From: a virus
Length of the DNA stretch: 24,698 nucleotides
Strand: one strand, 5' to 3'
Virus record (IMG/VR): IMGVR_UViG_3300030099_000627
Location: 1-24,698 of that record
Below the pieces are notes generated by a model. It made no database searches. It was not told the origin of the DNA and saw only the letters and a program-made list of their open reading frames with translations. Below are positions 15,681 through 21,047 of this stretch, piece after piece; position 1 is the first letter of the stretch, and each line of letters begins with the position of its first letter. The translations under genes and the position numbers were made by a program.

Positions 15681-17168
15681 CTAATAATAATTGGCTTCTC
15701 TAGGTGGTAAGTCTTCATCTTCTTCATCAGAATATAAAGGTATAAAACCACCCTGTCTAAATCTAATTAAAGCTTGGGTTGATGAATCAACTAAATCATC
15801 ATGGTCTCCAGAAGGAAAAGCAGCAAACTCTTCTATAACTTCTTCTGCATACTTTCTTTCAGGTGCCCATACAATACCAGATGCAAATAAATCAGCAACA
15901 GCATTTACCCTTGCTATCTTATCGTTGCCACGACTAGGTGTATATTCTGATACTGGTATTCCCATTTGCCTTAATTCAAAGATTAAAGGCATACCTGCAG
16001 CTTTAGCTTCTACAATAAAAGCTTCTGGCTGCCAATCTTTATACATTTCAAAAGCTTTCTTTTTAAGTTCTGGAAACTCTAATCGTTCTTTATACGCATC
16101 TAACAGTATTAAGTTAGGTTGTGTTACGCCTGTATCGTCTGGTTGATAAAAAACACCCCATGTCGTACACGCAGAGTAGTCAGAACGCTGTGTTTTAAGA
16201 AAAGCAGTATCCCAAGACTGTATAATAAAGTCGCATTGTGGGGGATTATCGTACTCCCATGTACGCCACCAATCTCTTTTTATAATTGCAGACTCTTCTG
16301 CAGTAGGATTTTGTTGGTATTGTGCAGACCATTTAGATAAAGGTAGTTCTGCTCGTAGCTTTTCTAACTCTTTTATGTCCCAAAATTCTTGCCACAGACT
16401 TTTACCTGATGGCAGTATTGCAGGAAACTCTATAACTTTCCAATCATCAGCACCATCTCGTTGGGCTGAAGACTTTAGTATTTGCCCTGTCAGGTCCCGT
16501 TTGTGCCATCTTGTCATAACAATAATAATTGCACCACCGGGCTGCAGACGCTGACGAGGACCAGATGTATAGTATTCATACACCTTATCAAACACAGAAG
16601 GGTCATTACTTTGTCCTTCTTGTTCTGAATGTGGGTCATCAATAATAAGCAAATCTGCACCTTTACCGGTTACAGCACCGCCTACACCAATAGCAAAGTA
16701 CTCTCCGCCTTTGTTGGTATTCCAACGACCAGCAGCTTTACTATCAGATTGTAAACCTACATCTTTAAAAACCTTTTTAAAATCCGCAGAACCAACAAGA
16801 TTTCTAACCTTACGACCAAAACCAACAGCTAGTTCTGCAGTGTGAGCCACTTGGATTATTTTCTTTTCTGGGAAACAACCTAAGAACCAAGCGGGTAATA
16901 GATAAGAAGCAAACTCTGATTTAGTATGTCTAGGGGGCATATTTATAATCAATCGTTTTAACTTGCCGTTTTTAACATCATTGAAAGCATCAGACATAAT
17001 CTTATGATGATAGCCTTCAATAAAGGCAGCCCACATTTCTTTAACAAAAGATAAAAAGTTATCTGAACAATCTTCTTGTCTTTTTGCAGACTCATATTGA
17101 GATAGTAAATCTAACAATTCTTTTTGTTGTTCTGGTGGGAGTTTGTTTATCTTATCAATATCAAACAT
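15681..17168 (-). CDS. terL: Terminase large subunit
   Basis: 495 residues with both expected activities. ATPase: Walker A variant 'PPRHTKSE' (78-85), 'GKGADLLIIDDPHSE' with Walker B Asp-Asp at 177-178, and 'VMTRWHKRDL' (218-226), the coupling motif. Nuclease (RNase H-like): 'IQSWDTAF' with Asp320, 'VEAKAAG' with Glu387 and 'HDDLVDS' with Asp457/Asp458. This layout matches the family of TerL typified by psiM2-like terminases. The DNA-packaging motor, acting with TerS and the portal. No strong Shine-Dalgarno is seen before ATG 17168-17166; an AAGG at about 10 nt is weak. Confidence 0.95.
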   Translation of the reverse strand: MFDIDKINKLPPEQQKELLDLLSQYESAKRQEDCSDNFLSFVKEMWAAFIEGYHHKIMSDAFNDVKNGKLKRLIINMPPRHTKSEFASYLLPAWFLGCFPEKKIIQVAHTAELAVGFGRKVRNLVGSADFKKVFKDVGLQSDSKAAGRWNTNKGGEYFAIGVGGAVTGKGADLLIIDDPHSEQEGQSNDPSVFDKVYEYYTSGPRQRLQPGGAIIIVMTRWHKRDLTGQILKSSAQRDGADDWKVIEFPAILPSGKSLWQEFWDIKELEKLRAELPLSKWSAQYQQNPTAEESAIIKRDWWRTWEYDNPPQCDFIIQSWDTAFLKTQRSDYSACTTWGVFYQPDDTGVTQPNLILLDAYKERLEFPELKKKAFEMYKDWQPEAFIVEAKAAGMPLIFELRQMGIPVSEYTPSRGNDKIARVNAVADLFASGIVWAPERKYAEEVIEEFAAFPSGDHDDLVDSSTQALIRFRQGGFIPLYSDEEDEDLPPREANYY

Positions 17169-17259
17169 AAATTGCGGTACCTTTTTTATCTACCATTGGA
17201 GTAAGTATAAAAGTAGAGGAGGTAACTATGAATATCACTGAAAGATACCGCAAAACTGT

Positions 17260-17334
17260 CTAGTATATTACTAGCTCTAGTAATAATACTATATAAACTA
17301 AAATCTAGTGTATTACTCTTTAGTAAATCACTAG
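17260..17334. promoter_or_regulatory. Cluster of three inverted repeats in the terL leader
   Basis: The 195 bp between the winged-helix gene and terL carries CTAGTA-N3-TACTAG (17260-17274), TAGTA-N4-TACTA (17278-17291), and a 30-bp imperfect palindrome from CTAGTG to CACTAG with inner TTACT/AGTAA (17305-17334). The shared CTAGT half-site suggests operators for one DNA-binding protein. Also here, TTGCGGTA (17172-17179) and TACCGCAA (17245-17252) form a long-range 8-bp stem in the terL leader. Function inferred. Confidence 0.45.
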
Positions 17335-17363
17335 GGGCAATATACCCAATTATATACATACTT

Positions 17364-17618
17364 TCATATCTTCACGGGTTCGTCAATAGTTTTTTCAACT
17401 TTTTTAAACGGACTGTTTCTAGTGCTCATCACTGTACGCCATCTGTTAGGTTGCATAGTAACCCAGCCACCATCTTTAAGTCTATGTATCATAGCGTGTA
17501 TTGTGCTCTTAGAAGACAATCCTAAAGCATCAGCTAAAGCATCAAGACTAGGACCGCAGCCAAACTCTTCCCAGTATTCTTCTATGGTTTCTAAAAGTTT
17601 TAGTTGTTTACTTGTCAT
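17364..17618 (-). CDS. LexA-type winged-helix DNA-binding protein
   Basis: 84 residues. The pattern 'LKLLETIEEYWEEFGCGPSLDA' then 'LADALGLSSKSTIHAMIHRLKDGGWVTM' closely follows the N-terminal winged helix of LexA: a first helix, G-x-x-P-S, a recognition helix in 'LSSKSTIHAMIHRL', and a wing start 'GWVTMQPNRWRT'. No LexA autoprotease domain (Ser/Lys catalytic pair) follows; the protein stops shortly after the wing, so it cannot self-cleave. A likely transcriptional regulator placed between terS and terL. Its own promoter overlaps a LexA-type box (17650-17664), so it may bind its own site or be controlled by host LexA. Confidence 0.8.
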   Translation of the reverse strand: MTSKQLKLLETIEEYWEEFGCGPSLDALADALGLSSKSTIHAMIHRLKDGGWVTMQPNRWRTVMSTRNSPFKKVEKTIDEPVKI

Positions 17619-17649
17619 AATATATATCCTATGCCTGTATGGGACCCTA

Positions 17650-17664
17650 GAACATTATACGAAC
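17650..17664 (-). promoter_or_regulatory. GTTC-N7-GTTC box (alphaproteobacterial LexA-type)
   Basis: On the minus strand GTTC-GTATAAT-GTTC. The 7-nt spacer contains the -10 hexamer TATAAT. A direct repeat GTTC-N7-GTTC is the known LexA box of Alphaproteobacteria; here it would occlude the promoter of the LexA-like gene. Exact match on both half-sites. Confidence 0.6.
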
Positions 17665-17682
17665 ATTCCTATAAATAAGCAA
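17654..17682 (-). promoter_or_regulatory. Sigma70 promoter for the winged-helix gene
   Basis: On the minus strand, -35 TTGCTT (17682-17677), 17-nt spacer, -10 TATAAT (17659-17654), followed by the gene about 36 nt later with an AGGATAT-type RBS. The -10 is perfect and the spacing ideal; the -35 matches 3 of 6 positions. It would also feed terL and possibly the virion block if no terminator intervenes. Confidence 0.65.
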
Positions 17683-17702
17683 TCTGTAAGTTAGCCGAAA
17701 AC

Positions 17703-17721
17703 AAAAAAGGGGTACCCCCCC
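17703..17721 (-). terminator. Possible weak terminator downstream of terS
   Basis: On the minus strand a G7 run, TA, then CCCC and six T (17708-17703): a 4-bp G:C stem with a short loop and U tract, about 170 nt after the terS stop. Its strength is doubtful because the loop register is ambiguous. The KpnI-type GGTACC core also makes it a palindrome. Confidence 0.35.
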
Positions 17722-17789
17722 ATAAAAATTATAGAATTATATGTGCAAAATAGTATGTACACTAGACACACAAAAATTTTTATACGCGT

Positions 17790-17808
17790 GGGGTGGGGGT
17801 AGGTGGGG
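17790..17808 (+). other. G-run tract in the terS/winged-helix gap
   Basis: GGGG-T-GGGGG-TA-GG-T-GGGG on the plus strand, in otherwise AT-rich DNA. It could form a two-tetrad quadruplex, or mark a packaging or cleavage site, since terS-flanking DNA often carries these. The gap 17619-17889 otherwise holds the winged-helix promoter, the terminator-like G/C run, a second weak promoter-like TATAAT (17821-17816, minus) and a GTAAG/CTTAC repeat (17842-17853). Confidence 0.3.
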
Positions 17809-17889
17809 TCAAACCATTATAAAATGCGGTTTCCAGCGATAGTAAGCACTTACATCACGATACAATAATAAATGCTATCCCTTATATTG

Positions 17890-18354
17890 CTAGGCTTTGT
17901 TGAACATAGACTGTATTTTTTGTTCCAGTTCCAGTCTAATCTCATCAGATGACTTGCTGCTGCTGGTTGTTTCTAATCTCTCTGTAAACAATGCGACTTC
18001 AGATACTTTGCCTAGTAGTTCCAATGCCCTGATTCTTGATGCTTCGTTATTATCTGTATTCAATGCTTCCTTCTGTAGCTGCTCCAGTACCATCTGTCTT
18101 AGAGATAGCCCTGTAGTAGCTGCATACTCATTCTTCCGCTTCATACCTAGCTTTACCCTTTGGGAGACCTTGGGGCTGCTCATTAGCTTTGATGCTTCTG
18201 TCCATACGCTGCTATCCTTCATGTTCTTGGTACTATATGCGTTGCGATATGATTCACTTGCTGTCATACCTGATACAACACCCTGAACGAACTTCTCTTG
18301 CTTTGGAGTAAGCCCTGATATATTGGCTACATTGTCCTTGTCTTTACTGCTCAT
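17890..18354 (-). CDS. terS: Terminase small subunit
   Basis: 154 residues. 'LTPKQEKFVQGVVSGMTASE' (15 on), then 'SYRNAYSTKNMKDSSVWTEA' and 'SKLMSSPKVSQRVKLG', is the Terminase_2 pattern: an N-terminal helix-turn-helix that binds the packaging site, followed by a helical oligomerisation part with coiled-coil propensity ('LRQMVLEQLQKEALNTDNNE'). Forms a ring that recruits TerL to phage DNA. First gene of the minus block; ATG 18354-18352 follows one copy of the 24-nt element, and AAGGGAT is the only SD-like sequence, at suboptimal distance. Unlike its neighbours it is more GC-rich. Confidence 0.9.
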   Translation of the reverse strand: MSSKDKDNVANISGLTPKQEKFVQGVVSGMTASESYRNAYSTKNMKDSSVWTEASKLMSSPKVSQRVKLGMKRKNEYAATTGLSLRQMVLEQLQKEALNTDNNEASRIRALELLGKVSEVALFTERLETTSSSKSSDEIRLELEQKIQSMFNKA

Positions 18355-18358
18355 ATCT

Positions 18359-18382
18359 ATCTATTAATCCCTTAATATTTAA
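18359..18382 (+). repeat. 24-nt recurrent element, copy 1
   Basis: ATCTATTAA-TCCCT-TAATATTTAA. Contains the palindromic core TATTAA-N4-TTAATA (18362-18377). Lies in the terS leader, so on the minus strand it is a near-start hairpin with AAGGGAT inside. Confidence 0.7.
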
Positions 18383-18428
18383 AATTATTTTATATCTCTA
18401 TGTTAGTAATCACTATCACTGCAGACCT

Positions 18429-18458
18429 ATTATACGCTTACTTCGTAAGCAACAACAA
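18429..18458 (-). promoter_or_regulatory. Promoter for terS
   Basis: On the minus strand -35 TTGTTG (18458-18453), 18-nt spacer, -10 TATAAT (18434-18429), about 75 nt before the terS ATG. The spacer holds a perfect palindrome GCTTAC-N3-GTAAGC (18436-18450), an operator candidate that would block RNA polymerase. The GTAAGC half-site recurs beside GTAAG/CTTAC at 17842-17853. Confidence 0.6.
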
Positions 18459-18483
18459 ATATGTTCACGAACATTTGTAGAAA
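18456..18483. promoter_or_regulatory. GTTC/GAAC operator between divergent promoters
   Basis: ATGTTC-AC-GAACAT (18461-18474) inside a longer imperfect palindrome from ACAAA to TTTGT. On the plus strand GAAC-ATTTGTA-GAAA (18469-18483) is one base from the GAAC-N7-GAAC form. The same GAACAT half-site occurs twice at the winged-helix promoter, so one regulator may act at both. It lies just upstream of both -35 boxes. Confidence 0.45.
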
Positions 18484-18500
18484 ATAAATACATTTTTTTA

Positions 18501-18529
18501 TTGACACGATACACCACATAAACTAATAT
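18501..18529 (+). promoter_or_regulatory. Strong plus-strand promoter
   Basis: TTGACA (18501-18506, perfect consensus), 17-nt spacer, TAATAT (18524-18529, 4 of 6). Predicted start near 18536. It drives the structured RNA and probably, by read-through, the right-arm genes. No other good plus-strand sigma70 promoter was seen further right. Confidence 0.75.
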
Positions 18530-19012
18530 TCGTTTTGTTGCGGGATTGATGAGACCCAAAAAAGCGAAGAAACAGTAGCTAACTCCCCTTTCCAAGACAC
18601 CCATAGCGAGACATCTAGTTTCCTTGAAGTTGGGCTTTGCAATAAAGACTAACGATTTGGGTTGCCTAGAGCAGCACAAGGTATCAAGGGGGCAAACAGA
18701 ACGGGGTAAACTGGGAATCCCTATCGCGAAAAATCCGCTTTTCAAAAGTTTGTGCGTTTACCCAGTGTCCTGACAGTGTTGCTATTGATGGTTCAATACC
18801 TGTCTTGCGGAGAGTGTGGCGGCTTCTCCCTTGATGGAGTTTTTAAAACTGGCTTTAGTCCCCACAGAACATGGAACAGGGCATAGCAGCGAAAGTGCTA
18901 ATTCTGATGGTGTAGCAAAGTCTATCTCTAGGGGCTAATAGGAGTTGTGTGTAGTCAGAAAATCCCATGCTGTTGTGAGTTTTTGCTTATGTATTAACGA
19001 TTTAATACTTGA

Positions 19013-19068
19013 TTATGTCCTTGAATTAACAAGCTGAATGAGTATCCGCAAGGGTACAAGAAACATAG
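19013..19068 (+). ncRNA. Hammerhead-like ribozyme, type III layout, variant core
   Basis: Stem III TTATGT (19013-19018) with ACATAG (19063-19068, one wobble); cleavage base C19019; stem I CTTG/CAAG (19020-19023, 19030-19033) with loop AATTAA; core CUGA-A-UGA (19034-19041), one A more than the canonical CUGAUGA; stem II GTATCC-GCAA-GGGTAC (19042-19057, GNRA loop); then AA and GAAA. Order and pairings fit a type III hammerhead, but the core has an inserted A and stem II is followed by two extra A. Predicted cut: GUC^C at 19019/19020, at the 3' end of the large RNA. Confidence 0.6.
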
Positions 19069-19072
19069 AAGT

Positions 19073-19105
19073 TGGCAGACCTTCGGAGAAAACTGCCACA
19101 TTTTT
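19073..19105 (+). terminator. Terminator-like hairpin before the first plus gene
   Basis: TGGCAG (19073-19078) pairs with CTGCCA (19093-19098); the loop contains a C-UUCG-G tetraloop sequence (19080-19085). CA then five T follow. Six pairs plus a short U tract suggest a leaky Rho-independent terminator that may let part of the transcription pass into the downstream genes. Directly follows the hammerhead-like motif. Confidence 0.55.
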
Positions 19106-19122
19106 AATAACTAGGAGAAAAT

Positions 19123-19389
19123 ATGAATAAAATAACTAAAGTAAATGATTGGGTAATTAATTATCGTGGTTTTTATTTCAGTGTGCATAAAAGCTATACA
19201 TTCAATGGGAATGTAAGAAGCATTGAGTATCATGGTCTTAATGCTGGTATGAAAAGAATGTACTGGAATAGAGAAGATTTAAAAGATGGTGTTGATAGAA
19301 CAATTGATAAAGCTATGAAACTTTATATTGAACATTATGGAATGAAAACTAAAGATAGTCCTATCTTAGAAAGTTTTTTAACGGCTTAA
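19123..19389 (+). CDS. Small phage protein, unknown function
   Basis: 88 residues: 'WVINYRGFYFSVHKSYTFNG' and 'RSIEYHGLNAGMKRMYWNRE' suggest a small aromatic beta-rich domain, then 'DGVDRTIDKAMKLYIEHYGM' a C-terminal helix. RBS AGGAGA is about 6 nt before ATG. First gene after the large RNA. Its stop codon (19387-19389) abuts the type I hammerhead, so ribozyme cutting would leave this mRNA with a 3' end about 56 nt after the stop. No family recognised. Confidence 0.65.
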   Translation: MNKITKVNDWVINYRGFYFSVHKSYTFNGNVRSIEYHGLNAGMKRMYWNREDLKDGVDRTIDKAMKLYIEHYGMKTKDSPILESFLTA

Positions 19390-19450
19390 ACCTACTGATG
19401 AGCAACACTGAAAGGTGGCGAAAAAGCGGACACTTGTTCGCTTTATAGGT
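19390..19450 (+). ncRNA. Type I hammerhead ribozyme
   Basis: All core elements present. Stem I ACCTA/TAGGT (19390-19394, 19446-19450); core CUGAUGA (19395-19401); stem II with GC/GC, AA bulge and CACU/GGUG capped by GAAA (19402-19419); GAA (19420-19422); stem III of nine pairs, AAAGCGGAC with GTTCGCTTT (19423-19431, 19436-19444), loop ACTT; cleavage base A19445. A15.1-U16.1 and G10.1-C11.1 pairs are as required. Predicted cut after A19445 (UUA triplet, allowed by the NUH rule). Fills the gap between a stop codon and the next RBS (AGGAG at 19461-19465). Activity not tested. Confidence 0.9.
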
Positions 19451-19470
19451 AAATTTTTATAGGAGTAAAA

Positions 19471-19653
19471 ATGGAAGCAAATATTTATAAAATTAAATCT
19501 AAACAATTTAAGGCTTTTAGTGGTATGACCATCAAGGCTTTAAATCCAAAAGAAGCTAAACAAGAATTTAAAAATCTTGTTGAACTTGAAACTAACGAAA
19601 TTGTGAAAAACAATCAATTTAAAATTACATTGAAATATGAAGGAGTAAATTAA
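19471..19653 (+). CDS. Small phage protein, unknown function
   Basis: 60 residues: 'EANIYKIKSKQFKAFSGMTI', 'KALNPKEAKQEFKNLVELET', 'NEIVKNNQFKITLKYEGVN'. A beta-alpha-beta-like layout is suggested. RBS AGGAGT 6 nt before the ATG lies 11 nt past the hammerhead, so the predicted 5' end after cleavage (19446) would give this gene a 25-nt leader. Its last codons carry GAAGGAG, the RBS of the next gene. Function unknown. Confidence 0.6.
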   Translation: MEANIYKIKSKQFKAFSGMTIKALNPKEAKQEFKNLVELETNEIVKNNQFKITLKYEGVN

Positions 19654-19655
19654 AT

Positions 19656-19844
19656 ATGGAAAAAAGAATTATTGTAGAACCAAAAAATGTATATGGAAAA
19701 ACTTTATATTATCCAGTTTGTGATATTTCTAAATTTTTTCTGAAGATACAAGGCGGAAAAACTTTGTCTTTTGACACAATAAATACACTGGCGGAAGCTG
19801 ATTTTAAAATTGATGTAAAGGCAAAAATGCCTAAATTTATGTAA
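19656..19844 (+). CDS. Small phage protein, unknown function
   Basis: 62 residues: 'IIVEPKNVYGKTLYYPVCDI', 'SKFFLKIQGGKTLSFDTINT', 'LAEADFKIDVKAKMPKFM'. Two nucleotides after the preceding stop, sharing its RBS region (GAAGGAG). The composition suggests a small beta-rich domain. Followed at 19853-19900 by a G/C inverted repeat (GGGGCTA with TAGCCCC) and T-rich DNA, then the third hammerhead-like motif. No recognised family. Confidence 0.6.
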   Translation: MEKRIIVEPKNVYGKTLYYPVCDISKFFLKIQGGKTLSFDTINTLAEADFKIDVKAKMPKFM

Positions 19845-19860
19845 TTAAAAGTGGGGGGCT

Positions 19861-19929
19861 ATGGTTATCCTAGTAGCTTTCATATTGACTGTAGCCCCTT
19901 TGCTTTTTGCTGTCGTACAACATTGGTAG
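19861..19929 (+). CDS. Possible 22-residue hydrophobic peptide
   Basis: ATG at 19861 opens MVILVAFILTVAPLLFAVVQ-HW, a clear membrane segment, ending at TAG 19927-19929. A G-run (19853-19858) lies very close upstream, not a normal SD. The frame overlaps stem III and stem I of the hammerhead-like motif at 19908-19960, so the coding reading may be chance. Low confidence. Confidence 0.25.
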   Translation: MVILVAFILTVAPLLFAVVQHW

Positions 19930-19960
19930 TTGTACCTGAATGAGATACCACGAAACAGCA
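19908..19960 (+). ncRNA. Hammerhead-like ribozyme, type III layout with pseudoknot
   Basis: Stem III TGCTGT (19908-19913) with ACAGCA (19955-19960), six perfect pairs; cleavage base C19914 in a GUC context; stem I GTACAAC/GTTGTAC (19915-19921, 19929-19935), seven perfect pairs, loop ATTGGTA; core CUGA-A-UGA (19936-19943), with the same extra A as the motif at 19013; loop II ATACCA between a single G-C pair (19944, 19951); then GAA. TGGTA of loop I (19924-19928) is perfectly complementary to TACCA of loop II (19946-19950), the loop-loop pseudoknot known from natural hammerheads. Predicted cut after C19914, about 90 nt before the AAA+ gene. Core insertion and minimal stem II leave activity open. 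Confidence 0.7.
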
Positions 19961-20004
19961 TTTCATTTTGTAATATTAATTTGTTTCATGGAGTAAGTAA
20001 TTGT

Positions 20005-21006
20005 ATGAAAGCATTACAATTAGAAAAATCTTTGAACACTTTGATTTCTCTAAACCAGCCTTCCTTTGTTTGGGGTGGTGTTGGTATTGGTAAATCAGAA
20101 ATTGTTCATAAAGTTGCTTCATCACTTGGATACACTGTTAGAGATGTCAGAGTTGCTTTGCTTGACCCTGTCGATTTAAGGGGTGTGCCTAGTGTTGAAG
20201 ATGGAATCACTGTATGGAATCCGCCTGTATTTTTACCTACTGAAGATGATGGGAAAATATTATTGTTTCTTGATGAGTTGCCGCAAGGTAGCCCATCTGT
20301 ACAAAATGCCCTATTTCAGTTGATTAAGGATAGACAGCTTGGCGAATACACTTTACCAAAAGACACTGTCATAGTGGCTGCTGGTAATAGAGTTCAAGAC
20401 AAGGCTGGAGCAAATAGAGTAAACACTGCATTAGGAGATAGGTTTATTCACTTGAATCTTGACCCTTGTTCTGATGAGTGGATTGAGTGGGGTGCTAAAA
20501 GCGGAAGGATAAGACAAGAAGTATTATCTTTTATTGGCTATCAAGGAGATGAGTATTTATATCACTTTGATAAAAACAGTCCTGTTAATGCTACCCCTAG
20601 AGCATGGGAGTACGCATCTAAGATATTGGATACTGACCCTGATAAAGAGATAGAGCAAGAACTTTATGCTGGTACTATTGGCGAAGGTATTGCTGCTGAA
20701 TTTACTTCTTTTGTTAGAAGATATAGACAGCTACCTAGTATTGATAAACTTTTAGATAATCCTGAAAGTATATTTGATGATGTCGAATATCAGTCAGACA
20801 CTATCTATCTGATTATTGGTGTTCTAGCTAAGAACATGACCAAAGATAATATTCAAAAGTTCTATGAATTTATGAAGAATACATCTGATATTCAAGATGA
20901 GTTTTTAGTATTGGCTATGACTATGGCTACTGCTAGAGATGAAGGCTTGAAGAAAACAAAAACATATATCGACTATGAAGTTGAATATCAAGATATTGGG
21001 GCTTAA
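20005..21006 (+). CDS. MoxR-like AAA+ ATPase
   Basis: 333 residues from ATG 20005, which has GGAG (19990-19993) 11 nt upstream; the longer frame from a TTG at 19930 would run through the ribozyme and is rejected. Walker A GGVGIGKS (24-31), Walker B 'ILLFLDEL' with Asp90-Glu91, sensor 1 'VIVAAGN' with Asn128, then 'NTALGDRFIHLNLDP' as usual after the second region. This is the MoxR branch of AAA+, proteins that work with VWA-domain partners in assembly or insertion of metal centres. Followed by a DUF3150-like and a VWA gene, the standard MoxR neighbourhood. Substrate unknown. Confidence 0.85.
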   Translation: MKALQLEKSLNTLISLNQPSFVWGGVGIGKSEIVHKVASSLGYTVRDVRVALLDPVDLRGVPSVEDGITVWNPPVFLPTEDDGKILLFLDELPQGSPSVQNALFQLIKDRQLGEYTLPKDTVIVAAGNRVQDKAGANRVNTALGDRFIHLNLDPCSDEWIEWGAKSGRIRQEVLSFIGYQGDEYLYHFDKNSPVNATPRAWEYASKILDTDPDKEIEQELYAGTIGEGIAAEFTSFVRRYRQLPSIDKLLDNPESIFDDVEYQSDTIYLIIGVLAKNMTKDNIQKFYEFMKNTSDIQDEFLVLAMTMATARDEGLKKTKTYIDYEVEYQDIGA

Positions 21007-21015
21007 CAGCCCCTT

Positions 21016-21039
21016 ATCTATTAACCAATTAATATTTAA
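21016..21039 (+). repeat. 24-nt recurrent element, copy 2
   Basis: ATCTATTAA-CCAAT-TAATATTTAA, immediately followed by the GGAG of the DUF3150-like gene. Palindromic core TATTAA-N4-TTAATA at 21019-21034. Confidence 0.7.
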
Positions 21040-21047
21040 GGAGAACT

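Larger units (their letters stand above)
18536..19105 (+). ncRNA. Large structured non-coding RNA, unknown class
   Basis: Between the plus promoter and the first plus gene lie about 570 nt without a credible ORF. Hand count of 18541-19080 gives 237 G+C of 540 (44%), well above the adjacent AT-rich genes. Perfect helices on the plus strand include GGGTAAAC/GTTTACCC (18704-18711 with 18756-18763), TATTGA-N4-TCAATA (18783-18798) nested in GACAG/CTGTC, GTATTAA-N4-TTAATAC (18991-19008), and a nested set: TTAG-T-CCCC with GGGGCTAA (18855-18863, 18931-18938), enclosing CAGAA/TTCTG and a GAAA-capped stem (18884-18900). No tmRNA, RNase P, group I or group II core was recognised. The 3' part holds a hammerhead-like motif and a terminator-like hairpin. 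Processing at 19019 would leave about 484 nt. Confidence 0.7.

Noticed and set aside
17228-17263. Plus-strand 11-codon frame after GAGGAGG in the terL leader
   Set aside because: Very short, isolated on the opposite strand from all neighbours; the SD match is likely chance.
18400-18480. 26-codon plus-strand frame between the 24-nt element and the operator
   Set aside because: No SD, and it covers the terS promoter and both palindromes, which explain the sequence better.
18416-18745. Minus-strand 109-codon frame under the plus promoter and structured RNA
   Set aside because: Cys-rich, unlike any phage protein I know, no RBS, and it runs across the strong plus-strand promoter and paired RNA segments; read as a chance frame in higher-GC DNA.
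18785-18804. Possible tRNA T-arm (GGTTCAATACC)
   Set aside because: The flanking bases instead form the TATTGA/TCAATA and GACAG/CTGTC helices, and no cloverleaf can be built.
19940-19996. 18-codon plus-strand frame starting in the ribozyme core
   Set aside because: Its ATG is the AUG within CUGAAUGA, with no SD; the RNA structure explains the sequence.
19930-20004. Upstream TTG extension of the AAA+ gene
   Set aside because: Passes through the hammerhead-like motif and adds 25 residues absent from the MoxR pattern; ATG 20005 has a GGAG upstream.
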